Shown here one piece after another: positions 17,133 to 26,178 of a stretch of 60,356 bases of DNA (position 1 is its first letter; each line of letters starts with the position of its first letter). This stretch comes from an uncultured cyanobacterium. GTDB lineage: Bacteria > Cyanobacteriota > Cyanobacteriia > Cyanobacteriales > FACHB-T130. The notes under the pieces were generated by a model. It did no database searches. It was not told the DNA's origin and saw only the letters and a program-made list of their open reading frames with translations. Both the position numbers and the translations under genes were made by a program. Location of the stretch: the NCBI GenBank assembly GCA_936920195.1, contig CAKZHE010000231.1, forward strand, positions 1 to 60,356, in the 5' to 3' direction.

Positions 17133-17543
17133 GTGGAATGGCGAGTGCGGGCAATTCGCGGGGCAACCACCGCGTCGGAAAATTCGGTAGCAGCTATCCG
17201 AGAAGTAGTGAGCGAGCTACTAGATGAACTGGAAACAGGTAATCAAATCGATGCCAATTTGATCATTAGTGTAATTTTTTCTGTTACTCGCGATCTAGAT
17301 GCCATTTTTCCGGCTGCTATTGCTCGTCAACGTCCAAATTGGGACCAAGTGGCGCTATTTGATGTCCAGCAAATGCACGTCGAAGGGGGATTAGAGCGGT
17401 GTATCCGCTTTTTAATTCATGTGAATCTTCCGGCATCTCATGGAGCAATTTACCATCCCTACCTGCGTCAAGCCAAAAATTTGCGCCCCGATTGGAGTTT
17501 AACTGAAGCGGCTGTGCCTGCGGTGCAGTCTCAACGACACTAG
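17133..17543 (+). CDS. aroH: Chorismate mutase AroH
   Basis: AroH converts chorismate to prephenate for phenylalanine and tyrosine synthesis. The protein starts at GTG 17133 (VEWRVRAIRGATT), which fits the family start MEWRVRAIRGATT, with GAGG at 17121 as ribosome-binding site. It gives 136 aa, near the usual 120-130. Family motifs RAIRGATTA, the SVIFSVTRDLDAIFPA block and the C-terminal RFLIHVN are present. The longer frame from 17052 overlaps sppA and its extra residues are not family-like. It is likely cotranscribed with sppA, and a hairpin with T-run follows at 17569-17594. Confidence 0.9.
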   Translation: MEWRVRAIRGATTASENSVAAIREVVSELLDELETGNQIDANLIISVIFSVTRDLDAIFPAAIARQRPNWDQVALFDVQQMHVEGGLERCIRFLIHVNLPASHGAIYHPYLRQAKNLRPDWSLTEAAVPAVQSQRH

Positions 17544-17568
17544 AATTAAAAGTTAAAAAGTTAGAGAG

Positions 17569-17594
17569 AAGGAGGGCGATCGCCTTCCTTTTTG
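17569..17594 (+). terminator. Rho-independent terminator after aroH
   Basis: AAGGAGGGCGA pairs with TCGCCTTCCTT with one mismatch (17569-17590), followed by a run of T. The HIP1 core GCGATCGC forms the top of the stem. It lies 26 bp after the aroH stop. Confidence 0.6.
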
Positions 17595-17624
17595 CTATAC
17601 TCAATCTCAAGCTAGGAGCCAGCT

Positions 17625-18266
17625 ATGAGTACCTTAAAAATAAAATTACCCACTGATACCTGGGTGACAGCAACTTGGGAGGAATATCTCCAAGAAATTG
17701 CTCAACCGGAGTATGCCAAAGCGAAATGCTATTACTACAAAGGACAAATGAGGATTGAAATGTCACCAGTCGGTAATCCCCACTCGCGAGATCATGCCAT
17801 TATTATTTATGCTGTTCATCTCTTTGCCTCCATCAAAGGCATAGATTTGGATGGACATGACAATTGCACTTACCGGAAAACAGGTTGCAATGAAATTCAA
17901 CCCGATGCTTCTTTTTATATTGGCAAAAATGCCGAATTAATTCCTTGGGGAACGACAATTATTGACCTTGATGTTTATCCCGCTCCCGATTTAGTAATTG
18001 AAGTTGCTAGCACCTCTTTATCTGATGATAAGGGCGAAAAACGACTCTTATATGAGGAGTTGGGTGTGAAAGAATATTGGATTTTAGATGTTAAAAATGT
18101 CAGAATTCTAGCTTTTGCGATGGAAAATGGGGGCAGTCGCAAAATTACTGAATCTCAGGTTTTACCAGGATTAGTAATGGCTGTATTAGAAGCAGCTTTT
18201 GAGCAGAGTAGAAAAACTAATCATGGTCAAGTGGGGGCTTGGTTATTAGCCCAATTTCAAAACTGA
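17625..18266 (+). CDS. Uma2-family restriction-endonuclease-like protein
   Basis: The 213-aa protein is a DUF820/Uma2-family member, a group very expanded in cyanobacteria and folded like PD-(D/E)xK nucleases. Candidate active-site residues are visible at D94 (QPDASFYIG) and E126 (APDLVIEVASTS). The middle WILDVKNVRILAF segment is also typical. Function in the cell is not established for this family; many are thought to be mobile or selfish. A MITE-like hairpin follows directly at 18269-18356. Confidence 0.8.
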   Translation: MSTLKIKLPTDTWVTATWEEYLQEIAQPEYAKAKCYYYKGQMRIEMSPVGNPHSRDHAIIIYAVHLFASIKGIDLDGHDNCTYRKTGCNEIQPDASFYIGKNAELIPWGTTIIDLDVYPAPDLVIEVASTSLSDDKGEKRLLYEELGVKEYWILDVKNVRILAFAMENGGSRKITESQVLPGLVMAVLEAAFEQSRKTNHGQVGAWLLAQFQN

Positions 18267-18268
18267 GC

Positions 18269-18356
18269 GGGACTTACGCAACTATCCTAGGAATAGGGGC
18301 AACCACGGGGGGATTGCCCCTACAAAACACTATATGTAAATGGTCTGCGTAAGTCC
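18269..18356. mobile_element. Small MITE-like element (GGACTTACGCA termini)
   Basis: GGGACTTACGCA (18269-18280) is inverted as TGCGTAAGTCC (18346-18356), with an inner inverted pair GGGGCAA (18296) and TTGCCCC (18314). The same terminal motif occurs at 55826-55998 and as single ends near 7290 and 43993. It is short, non-coding and placed right after the Uma2 stop. Confidence 0.65.
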
Positions 18357-18365
18357 TGACTGATT

Positions 18366-19640
18366 TTAACTCCTACCGGGACTTATTCTACCCAATTGGG
18401 GCGATCGCCCTCGCAAACCAGTCATTAATTGCAAAGCATAAATTTTCACTGGTTGGACAGTTTGCAAAATCCCCAAACCCAACCTTCGCAAAGCTACAAT
18501 CGGCAACCAATGATTAGAAAACATCCGGTCTAGAAAATCAGTAAAACCCAAAATAGTCAGGTTTTCCAATTGTCGCCAACTTTCGTAACGTTGGAGGACA
18601 GATAAACTGCCAATATCTTCTCCCTGCTGATGGGCGGTTTGCAGAATTTCCGCGATCGCCGCCGCATCTCGAATGCCCATATTTAACCCTTGCCCACCCA
18701 CAGGATGACAGCAGTGAGCGGCATCCCCAATCAAAGCTAGGCGGGGAAGCACATAGCGATCGCTCTGCATTAATTGTACCGGAAACAGGTAACGGGAACC
18801 TTCTAAAGCTAGTTTACCCATTTTGCTGCCATAACGTTTTTGCAATTCATTTAAAAACTGTTCATCATTCAGCGCCAATAAAGCTTTTGCCTCCTCATGG
18901 GGAGAAGTCCAGACAATCCGACAGCGATTTTCTGGCAGTGGTAAAATGGCGAAAGGACCGCTAGGCCAAAAACGTTCGTAAGCGATATTTTGATGGGATT
19001 TTTCTGGTTTAATGGTAGCAACGATGCAAGACTGCCAATATTGCCAGCCGCTGGTGGTAATCCCCGCTGCTTGACGAATCGGCGATCGCGCTCCATCCGC
19101 AGCAACTAATAAACGCGATCGCCAAATCCGTTTTTCCCCCCCTACCCGCAACTCCAGTGCTACCCCATCTGCCTGATAATTGATATTAGTTGCCTGAGCG
19201 GGGCAGAAATAAGTCACATTCGGACACTGTTGCAAATACTCCTGTAAAGGTTGCAGCAACGCTTGATGTTCTGCCACATACCCCAAATTTTCTGTACTTA
19301 ATTCCTCTGGCTGAAAATGGACTACCTGGGGATAATCCCCATCTGACAACCGCACTTGTTTAAAAGTCTCAATTTTTGGCAGCATCTCGCCCCAAACCCC
19401 AATCCCTGCAAAGATCCGGCTCGATAGCAGCGAAATCGCATAAGCTTGCCCCTTAGTTACCGCCAGTGACTGGGGTTGTGCTTCCATCACTGCCACGCTT
19501 AAACCGGAATCTTTCAAGGCGCAGGCGAGCGTCAATCCAGCAATTCCACCCCCCACAATGGCGATATCGCTGTCAAAACCTGGTGAGGAAGGAAGAGTAG
19601 GGTCAAGCAACGGGATTTGATTCGAGGATTTCAGAACCAT
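18366..19640 (-). CDS. FAD-dependent hydroxylase, UbiH/COQ6-like
   Basis: From ATG 19640 the protein is 424 aa. It has the N-terminal FAD-binding motif DIAIVGGGIAGLTLA (GGGIAG at residues 30-35) and the second FAD motif GDAAHCCHPVGGQGLNMGI near residues 300-318. Both place it in the aromatic-ring monooxygenase family of quinone hydroxylases. In cyanobacteria these may act in plastoquinone or related quinone biosynthesis, but the substrate is not shown here. An upstream frame from 19748 would add 36 residues that look unlike the family. It ends the cluster with the STAS and kinase genes; the gap of about 111 bp suggests a possible separate promoter. Confidence 0.8.
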   Translation of the reverse strand: MVLKSSNQIPLLDPTLPSSPGFDSDIAIVGGGIAGLTLACALKDSGLSVAVMEAQPQSLAVTKGQAYAISLLSSRIFAGIGVWGEMLPKIETFKQVRLSDGDYPQVVHFQPEELSTENLGYVAEHQALLQPLQEYLQQCPNVTYFCPAQATNINYQADGVALELRVGGEKRIWRSRLLVAADGARSPIRQAAGITTSGWQYWQSCIVATIKPEKSHQNIAYERFWPSGPFAILPLPENRCRIVWTSPHEEAKALLALNDEQFLNELQKRYGSKMGKLALEGSRYLFPVQLMQSDRYVLPRLALIGDAAHCCHPVGGQGLNMGIRDAAAIAEILQTAHQQGEDIGSLSVLQRYESWRQLENLTILGFTDFLDRMFSNHWLPIVALRRLGLGILQTVQPVKIYALQLMTGLRGRSPQLGRISPGRS

Positions 19641-19751
19641 CTTTAGCAGAATTGAGGAAATTGCGACAATTATCTTAATTTTTTTTATTTTAGCCCAAAT
19701 AAAAATTATGGATGTTAGCAAATCGTTCTTTATCCCCCACCCCTTCAAGCC

Positions 19752-20099
19752 CTAAATAAATTCCAACTGTAAATTTACCATTAGTCGTTGCAGATTCTTC
19801 AACGTTCGTTCCTGCCAAGAGATGTCCTTAGAGCCTTTGATTAACATCTGGACATTTCCTTTCTGGCGCACCTTCAGCACGAACTTGGATAGTACATTAA
19901 TACCAGAACTGTTAAGAAACTCTAACTCCTGTAAATTGAGGGTGAGAATCGGTGGTTCGCAATCAGCGATATCATTGAGCAACTGTTCCAGCAATTGATA
20001 ATGTTCTACTCCCTTGAGACGCAGCGCACCCTGGAAGAAGATTGTTGCCCGTTCTGGATCGTGCCAAATGCAATAATCCTCAGTCTTGATCTGCTCCAC
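19752..20099 (-). CDS. STAS-domain protein, slr1659-type regulator
   Basis: The 115-aa protein is a STAS-domain anti-sigma-factor-antagonist relative. The conserved loop EFLNSSGINVLSKFVLKV carries two serines (S64, S65), the position phosphorylated in SpoIIAA-like proteins. Residues 1-40 and the C-terminal WQERTLKNLQRL match the cyanobacterial slr1659 group. The adjacent large protein upstream in transcription order carries a SpoIIE-type phosphatase domain, a natural partner: such phosphatases dephosphorylate STAS domains to switch binding partners. It lies 132 bp from that gene. No cognate anti-sigma kinase is adjacent, so the module is incomplete or uses the distal kinase domain. Confidence 0.8.
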   Translation of the reverse strand: MEQIKTEDYCIWHDPERATIFFQGALRLKGVEHYQLLEQLLNDIADCEPPILTLNLQELEFLNSSGINVLSKFVLKVRQKGNVQMLIKGSKDISWQERTLKNLQRLMVNLQLEFI

Positions 20100-20231
20100 T
20101 ACCAGGCTCCTTGGTATATTGCTAGCGGTCTAGTTGGCTTATAACCTTTAACTATACCATTCCAGCCGTAGCGCTTCTGGGATTCTAGGGAAAAGGCGAT
20201 CGCACCTACCCGATCAACCAGCATTCATTCC

Positions 20232-23200
20232 CTATCTCTGCCTAAATACCAGCAAAGTGATATCATCATAAACCTTTTGTTGACCGATATGGCGGCGCAC
20301 ATCCTCAACTACCGCTTGGTTAATTTCCCGTACCGAGCGCTGCCAGTTATCGCTGACTACTTGACAAAGCCGCTCTAGTCCATAACGGATACCTGCCATA
20401 TTTTCCGCTTCGGTAATGCCATCAGTATAAAGCACCACCACATCTCCAGCATTTAACTGCACCGGGACTTCAGCGATAAAAGGTGTAATGTCTGCTTCTA
20501 AGCCGATCGTGAAACCTAAATCTAGCGTATCAATTAACTCTACTTTTCCTCCAGAACGGACGATAATTATTTCTTCGTGCTGTCCGCTTAAATACAAAAT
20601 GCCCTTCTCATATTCCAATAAAGAGAGGGTCATATTTTTATCAGAATTCATTCGTTTTGCATTATCATAAATAGTTCTATTAATTGAATTTAAAAACTTA
20701 ACCGCATTAGTTTCACCATTGGTCAACAAAGTTCGGATTGCCGTTTGCGCCATAATCATTAATACACCACTTTCCAAGCCATGACCAGTCACATCGCCAA
20801 TCCCAATTTTGATTCTCCCGTTATGATTAAGCACGTCATAGTAATCCCCCCCAACTTCGTCCGCTGGCTCCATAAACCCAGCAATCTCTAGCCCTTCAAT
20901 TTGGCTTAATTCTGCCTCTTTAGGTAAGATCATCTGCTGGAGTTGGCGCGTCACTTCTAACTCAGCACTCATGCGGATATTTTCAGCTTTCAATCGTTCG
21001 TTAAGAATAGTAATTTCTTGATTAGCTGTGGCTAATTGAGCCGTCCGTTCCTCAACTTTTTGTTCTAGAGTGCGATATAGTAAAGCATTTTCGATCGCAA
21101 TAGCCGCTTGAGCAGAAAGGATTTTGACAATTTCTAATCGTTCTGGAGTAAAGGCTCCTATAGCCAAATTATTTTCTAGATAAAAAATCCCAATTAATTT
21201 CCCCTGATTAATGATTGGCGTACATAAAATTGATTTGGGTTGATTTTGAACAATATAAGGATCGGCGACAAAAATTCCTTCGCTGGTAGCTTCACTTAAA
21301 ACTAAATTTGATTGAGTTCTGGCCACAAAATTGACTATTGTGACCGGAAAATTCTGAATATTATCAACAATCTCTGATTGCTGCACTCGCACCTCTGTAT
21401 CTACGTTACCTTCTGCTTCTATTTTCATTTCCCCATTGGTTGATAAAATGAGATAGCCTTTTTGCGCTCCAGCATTTTCAATGGCAAGGTTCATCAATTT
21501 TGCTAGTAACTTGTCCAGGACAATTTCGCTGGCAATGGCTTGAGATGCTCTGATTACTGTAGTTAAATCCAAGGCCAGACCAGAACTATTTCCGGTACTA
21601 GTCGCAATATTCGTGTTTTTGGTATGACTAAACTGGGTAGTTGTGGTAAAAGTGAGAAATTGAGGATACCGCAGTTCTAAGTCTTTAAGTTTAGCTACAG
21701 CACCCCATTGCTGATAGGTATAATAGGCATCTTGTAAGTAGTAACGACCAAGATGGGTTTGCCCTCTAGAAAGATAAAAACGTCCTGCTAGTTCGTAGGC
21801 CAAAGCTTCTTCATTAAGATATTGCTTTTCCCGTGCCACAGTAATAGCGCGGTCATAAAAATCTCTAGCTTCTGACCAATTACCTAGTATGCGATGTCTT
21901 TCAGCTTCAACCAAATAAAATTTGTGCAAACAATTTTGAGGATAATCTTGCGACCATTTTCCCATTTTCTCCTGATTAATTGTAACTCTTTCTATAATAG
22001 ACTTTTGGATAAATTCTGAGCTTTCAGCAAACACGGCTAGTCGGCTTAACGAATCATATAAATAGTAAATAGAACCATAAAAAGATGTGGCTAATTTGGC
22101 GAAGTACCTTTCGGTTATATTCGCATATTCAACAGCCTGGTGGAAATTTTCAAACAGATAAGATAATATCATTTTATTAAAATGTAAATTAAACATTGAG
22201 CTTTCATCTTTCCCTGCAATGTGTAGCGGCAGTAGCTTCTCTTCATCGTAAATTTCCCCACTTAAGCGATAAGGAGTTTCGCTCCGCCCCAGCAAGTTTA
22301 AAACTACCTGCCAATAAAGCAAATATCCATTGGTCATATATTCTTGTTTAAGTTTAGAAATTGCTTCAAAGTATTTGGTCATTTCTTGTTCTACTGTCGC
22401 TAATTCTATACCAGCTAAATATGACGTTACACAGTAAGTCCAAATATTATTAGAAGCAGATTCTAAATTTCCAGTTGACAATCCGATCGCATAGGATTCC
22501 AAAAATAAGGGAACTATTTCTCTGAGATGTTTCTTCCAATGTGTTAAGCAAGCATAAATCATTACACTGGTTTTAGATTTGAGTTCTTTAGCATTTAATT
22601 TTTCTAATATCTGCAAGGCAACTTGACCAAATTGATATCCAGTTTCAATGTCTCCCATGCTACTGAGAATTATACCGTACATACCATAGGCATAAGCAGA
22701 ATCAGCCCCATTACCATATTTGACAGATAAAATCACCTGTTGGGTTACCAGTAGCGGAACTAATTCATTCTTGCCTATAAAGGCTGGTGTCATCAACTGA
22801 GTAATAATCTGCATAGCTGCTAAAAAAGTTGCATCGGTCATGATTGGCAAGTTGATTAAATCCTCAGTTCGTTTCTCTCTCAGAACTAATTGCGCTTCTT
22901 GTAGCGCTGAAATTATGTCTAGCTGAGTTGGCTCTTCAGGAATATTTACATCTAACAACTTGAGGAATTCCAGACCAGTATTTAATAATACTAATAGTTG
23001 GCTTTGGGCTGCATAAGCTTGGATTTTAACATTATAAATTCTTACTTTATCTAGTGTTGTTATGGCTTGTTTTAAAACTATTGCTGCTATTTTATTCATC
23101 TCTTCAAAGTCAATATTTAGATATGCTAATTCTGCTGCTTCTAAATATAGTTCCAGAGTTATATTGTACTGACTTTGCCAACTATTTGCACTTAGAACTC

Positions 23201-25529
23201 CTATGCCAACTTGAATGTAGTTCAAAGCCGATTGATAAGCTGTAGAATATTTAGCCTTCTTCCCTGCTTGTAAATTTAGTTCCGCTAATTTATTCCGTTC
23301 GTTTCGTTTGTAAATTAACTCTTGTCCCAAATTCAATTGGTTAACAATATCAAATATCTTCTGTTCAACTGCTTCTGAAGGTGTATTTTTTAACAACAAT
23401 TTTCCAATGTGCAGATGGACTTCCTGCTTATTATTTTCGGGAATCAGCGAATAGACGGCTTGCTGAATGCGATCGTGGGTAAACTTGTATTCCACTGTCA
23501 AATGTTCGGCAAGCCCTTCGACATCAAGAGATATCAATTTGTAGGCATCGTTTAGCGGTAAGATCAATTCCTCTACTAGAGCGATCCATAAGTCTTTCGC
23601 TATTTCTTGCGGGGATTTTTCGGCAACAATTGCCAGTGTTTTTAAGTCAAACTGACTGCCAATACAAGCGGCTAATTTCAGCACTGCTTGCGTTGGAGGC
23701 AACAATTTCTGCACTTTGTTTGCCATCAATTCTACAACGTTATCTGCGATTGGTTGCAATTGAATTTGTCTTAAATTCCATTGCCAGCAGCGTTCTTGAT
23801 AGTTAAAATTCAGCAGATTTTCGGTATGTAGGGACTTTAAAAATTCAGTGATAAAGAAGGGATTACCGCCAGTTTTTGCCAGGAGCAATTCTGCCAAGGG
23901 TAAAGCAGTTAATGGCTCTGCATGGAAAAAATCGATAATTAATTCAACAATATCTGGTAATGCGAGGGGGGAAAGTAAAATATTATTAATTTTTGTCTTA
24001 GCTTTGCTAATATTATCTATTGTCATCATTAAGGGATGAGCCGCGCTCACTTCGTTATCGCGATAGGCTCCAATTAAAAATAAATATTTACTATCTACTG
24101 CGGTCATCAACAATTCAATGAGTTTTAATGAGGCACTATCTGCCCATTGCAAATCATCTAAGAAAATTACTAGGGGATGTTCAGGAGTAGTAAATACTTT
24201 AATAAAATTTTGAAAAACTATATTGAAGCGATTTTGGGCTTCGGAAAAGGATAGTTCTGGAACAGCGGGTTGGGAACCAATAATTAATTCTATTTCGGGA
24301 ATAACTTCACTGATTATTTTTCCGTTGGTGGCTAATGCTGCTAAAAGTTTTTCCTGCCATGCGGCGATATGCAATTCGCTTTCTGTGAGTAATTGCAGCA
24401 CTAATGACCGAAATGCCTGAATGATTGAAGCATAAGGAATATTTCGTTGAAACTGGTCAAATTTGCCAGAAATGAAGTAACCGCGCTGGCGAGTAATTGG
24501 TTTATAAATTTCTTTAACTAGGGCCGATTTACCAATGCCAGAATACCCTGATACCAGCATCATTTCTGCCTTACCTTGGGAGATTGCCCGCTCAATAGCA
24601 GCTATTAAAGTAGCAATTTCTGTTGAGCGTCCATATAGTTTTTGGGGAATTTGAAACTTATCTGAAATATCGTTTTTGCCTAGAGGGAAGAGTTTAATTT
24701 CAGGATTGGACTGCCACTGTTGTAGATATTCTTCCAAATCTGCTTTCAGCCCATTAGCTGATTGATAACGATCTTCAGCGTTTTTCGCCATTAACTTCAA
24801 AATAATTTCTGAGATAGTTACTGGAATATCTGGTTTAATTTCGTGGGGAGGAATAGGTTGTTTGGCAATGTGTGCATGGACTAATTCCAGTACATCATCG
24901 CTAGGAAAAGGTAACTGACCAGTTAGTAACTCGTAGAAAGTCACTCCTAAAGAATAAAAATCTGTCCGGTAATCGATTACCCGATTCATTCGTCCTGTTT
25001 GTTCTGGAGAAATATAGGACAGGGTTCCTTCTAGAAAATTGGGATTGCCAAAGGTGGTGGTTTCTCTCGATAGGGCAGTGGAAATGCCAAAATCAATTAT
25101 TTTAGTTTCTTTGGCGAGGGGATTAAAAACAATGTTTGATAAATTAATATCTTTATGAATTGTATAATTCTGGTGAATTTGGGATAAAATTCTAGTAATA
25201 TTAATGGCTAGGTTAAGAAAATCAGTCAAAATTAAATTTCCGGCTAAATTTAATTTAGCGAGAGACTGACCGCCGAAATCTTCCAAGGTCATTGCTAGAC
25301 GGTTGTTATAATCTTCCAAGCTATATGCTTGTATTATCCCTGCTGATTTCAAACTAGAGGTAATTTCATACTCTCTCTTGAATTGGGCAACTTGTTCGGG
25401 ATTGGGATAGGTTTGTTGCAGGATTTTTAGAATAATGGGTTGGCGATCGCTCAATCGAACTCCGCGAAAGACAATTGAGTTCTTGCTTTCGTGCAGTTGC
25501 TCAGTAATCTGATATTTTAAAATACTCAT
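20232..25529 (-). CDS. Large Ser/Thr kinase, AAA-type ATPase, TPR-like, GAF and SpoIIE-phosphatase protein
   Basis: The 1765-residue cytoplasmic signalling protein reads, in order: Ser/Thr kinase (about 1-265; IHKDINLSN catalytic loop, IIDFGIST and ISPEQTGRMN), AAA/MalT-like ATPase (about 290-640; Walker A SGYSGIGKSALV near residue 328, VIFLDDLQWAD), a long helical TPR-like region (about 700-1290), a GAF domain (about 1340-1490), a coiled coil (about 1490-1530) and a C-terminal SpoIIE/PP2C phosphatase (about 1535-1765; VGGDYYDVL, GDVTGHGLESG, DGITEAE, DDITLLVF). Family members usually end in a histidine kinase; here a phosphatase replaces it. The HKD loop (instead of HRD) is common in such kinases. 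It precedes the STAS protein, a plausible substrate, and follows the borosin operon terminator. Confidence 0.9.
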   Translation of the reverse strand: MSILKYQITEQLHESKNSIVFRGVRLSDRQPIILKILQQTYPNPEQVAQFKREYEITSSLKSAGIIQAYSLEDYNNRLAMTLEDFGGQSLAKLNLAGNLILTDFLNLAINITRILSQIHQNYTIHKDINLSNIVFNPLAKETKIIDFGISTALSRETTTFGNPNFLEGTLSYISPEQTGRMNRVIDYRTDFYSLGVTFYELLTGQLPFPSDDVLELVHAHIAKQPIPPHEIKPDIPVTISEIILKLMAKNAEDRYQSANGLKADLEEYLQQWQSNPEIKLFPLGKNDISDKFQIPQKLYGRSTEIATLIAAIERAISQGKAEMMLVSGYSGIGKSALVKEIYKPITRQRGYFISGKFDQFQRNIPYASIIQAFRSLVLQLLTESELHIAAWQEKLLAALATNGKIISEVIPEIELIIGSQPAVPELSFSEAQNRFNIVFQNFIKVFTTPEHPLVIFLDDLQWADSASLKLIELLMTAVDSKYLFLIGAYRDNEVSAAHPLMMTIDNISKAKTKINNILLSPLALPDIVELIIDFFHAEPLTALPLAELLLAKTGGNPFFITEFLKSLHTENLLNFNYQERCWQWNLRQIQLQPIADNVVELMANKVQKLLPPTQAVLKLAACIGSQFDLKTLAIVAEKSPQEIAKDLWIALVEELILPLNDAYKLISLDVEGLAEHLTVEYKFTHDRIQQAVYSLIPENNKQEVHLHIGKLLLKNTPSEAVEQKIFDIVNQLNLGQELIYKRNERNKLAELNLQAGKKAKYSTAYQSALNYIQVGIGVLSANSWQSQYNITLELYLEAAELAYLNIDFEEMNKIAAIVLKQAITTLDKVRIYNVKIQAYAAQSQLLVLLNTGLEFLKLLDVNIPEEPTQLDIISALQEAQLVLREKRTEDLINLPIMTDATFLAAMQIITQLMTPAFIGKNELVPLLVTQQVILSVKYGNGADSAYAYGMYGIILSSMGDIETGYQFGQVALQILEKLNAKELKSKTSVMIYACLTHWKKHLREIVPLFLESYAIGLSTGNLESASNNIWTYCVTSYLAGIELATVEQEMTKYFEAISKLKQEYMTNGYLLYWQVVLNLLGRSETPYRLSGEIYDEEKLLPLHIAGKDESSMFNLHFNKMILSYLFENFHQAVEYANITERYFAKLATSFYGSIYYLYDSLSRLAVFAESSEFIQKSIIERVTINQEKMGKWSQDYPQNCLHKFYLVEAERHRILGNWSEARDFYDRAITVAREKQYLNEEALAYELAGRFYLSRGQTHLGRYYLQDAYYTYQQWGAVAKLKDLELRYPQFLTFTTTTQFSHTKNTNIATSTGNSSGLALDLTTVIRASQAIASEIVLDKLLAKLMNLAIENAGAQKGYLILSTNGEMKIEAEGNVDTEVRVQQSEIVDNIQNFPVTIVNFVARTQSNLVLSEATSEGIFVADPYIVQNQPKSILCTPIINQGKLIGIFYLENNLAIGAFTPERLEIVKILSAQAAIAIENALLYRTLEQKVEERTAQLATANQEITILNERLKAENIRMSAELEVTRQLQQMILPKEAELSQIEGLEIAGFMEPADEVGGDYYDVLNHNGRIKIGIGDVTGHGLESGVLMIMAQTAIRTLLTNGETNAVKFLNSINRTIYDNAKRMNSDKNMTLSLLEYEKGILYLSGQHEEIIIVRSGGKVELIDTLDLGFTIGLEADITPFIAEVPVQLNAGDVVVLYTDGITEAENMAGIRYGLERLCQVVSDNWQRSVREINQAVVEDVRRHIGQQKVYDDITLLVFRQR

Positions 25530-25774
25530 TCTATTGCTTCGGGTTTCTTTATTTGTTCAAGATTTACACAACTTACACATATCTATAGCGGTTCTCAAAT
25601 AGATGAGGTACAACTGAGAAAGTCATGTTAACCCTGGAGGGCAGTGCATCGGCCTACGGCTACAGATTTACACAAATGATTCAGACGCGCTATAGAGCCA
25701 GTGTAAAAACTTTACTATACCGAATCTGGAGGGATTGCACAAGAGAAATTTTGCCCAATTATTGATTTATATGC
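25530..25774. other. Intergenic stretch between kinase and borosin genes
   Basis: No gene is seen. It holds one copy of the 13-bp motif TATAGCGGTTCTC (25584-25596), which recurs at 31535-31547 and, inverted, at 36809-36821. The promoter of the large kinase gene should lie here, but no convincing box pair stands out. Confidence 0.5.
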
Positions 25775-25808
25775 AAAAATAAAAGCCCTACTTAAGCAGA
25801 GCTTTTAT
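25775..25808 (-). terminator. Rho-independent terminator of the borosin operon
   Basis: On the minus strand AAAAGCTCT pairs with AGGGCTTTT (nine pairs with one G-U wobble) and is followed by ATTTTT. It lies 24 bp after the precursor stop codon and closes the transcription unit running from the methyltransferase. Confidence 0.75.
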
Positions 25809-25831
25809 TAAATTAACTCAATTAATCAAGA

Positions 25832-26116
25832 TTAAACAACTTTGGCAAATTGCTGTTTAATTTCTTCGGGAGGAGATTGAGGAGGATCGGGATCTGGAAG
25901 AGGATCTGGAGCAGGATCTGCAAATGAGAGTGTAGCTTGAAAAGACTTATCTGCAAAGGAAGCGGCAATTAGGCTGGAATTATTACTTTTAATTGCTGTT
26001 TGTTCCGCTTGAGATAGTCCACTCAATTCCATGACAGTATTGGGATCGGCTTTAAATACTTCTTGCTGTCTGGGATTGGTAGCTAAGTTTGTCAGAAAAT
26101 GCAATAAATTACTCAA
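25832..26116 (-). CDS. Split-borosin precursor peptide (binding-domain leader plus Pro/Asp-rich tail)
   Basis: I read this 94-aa protein as the substrate of the adjacent methyltransferase. Residues 2-50 (LLHFLTNLATNP, DPNTVMELSGLSQAEQTAIKS) look like the LigA-like borosin-binding domain of trans-encoded borosin precursors: short helices ending in a GLS-x-x-E turn. After a short linker the tail from about residue 61 runs SFADPAPDPLPDPDPP and ends QQFAKVV; this would hold the backbone-methylated core. No signal peptide or cysteine is present. The start is TTG at 26116 with AGGAG 10 bp upstream. A terminator follows. The leader assignment rests on pattern recognition, and the methylated residues are unknown. 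A LigA-domain orphan protein is the alternative. Confidence 0.68.
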   Translation of the reverse strand: MSNLLHFLTNLATNPRQQEVFKADPNTVMELSGLSQAEQTAIKSNNSSLIAASFADKSFQATLSFADPAPDPLPDPDPPQSPPEEIKQQFAKVV

Positions 26117-26178
26117 TTGACGGATCTCCTAAATCTATTTGTTGGTGGTGGTGGAATTGATATTGAAATGGCGAACGG

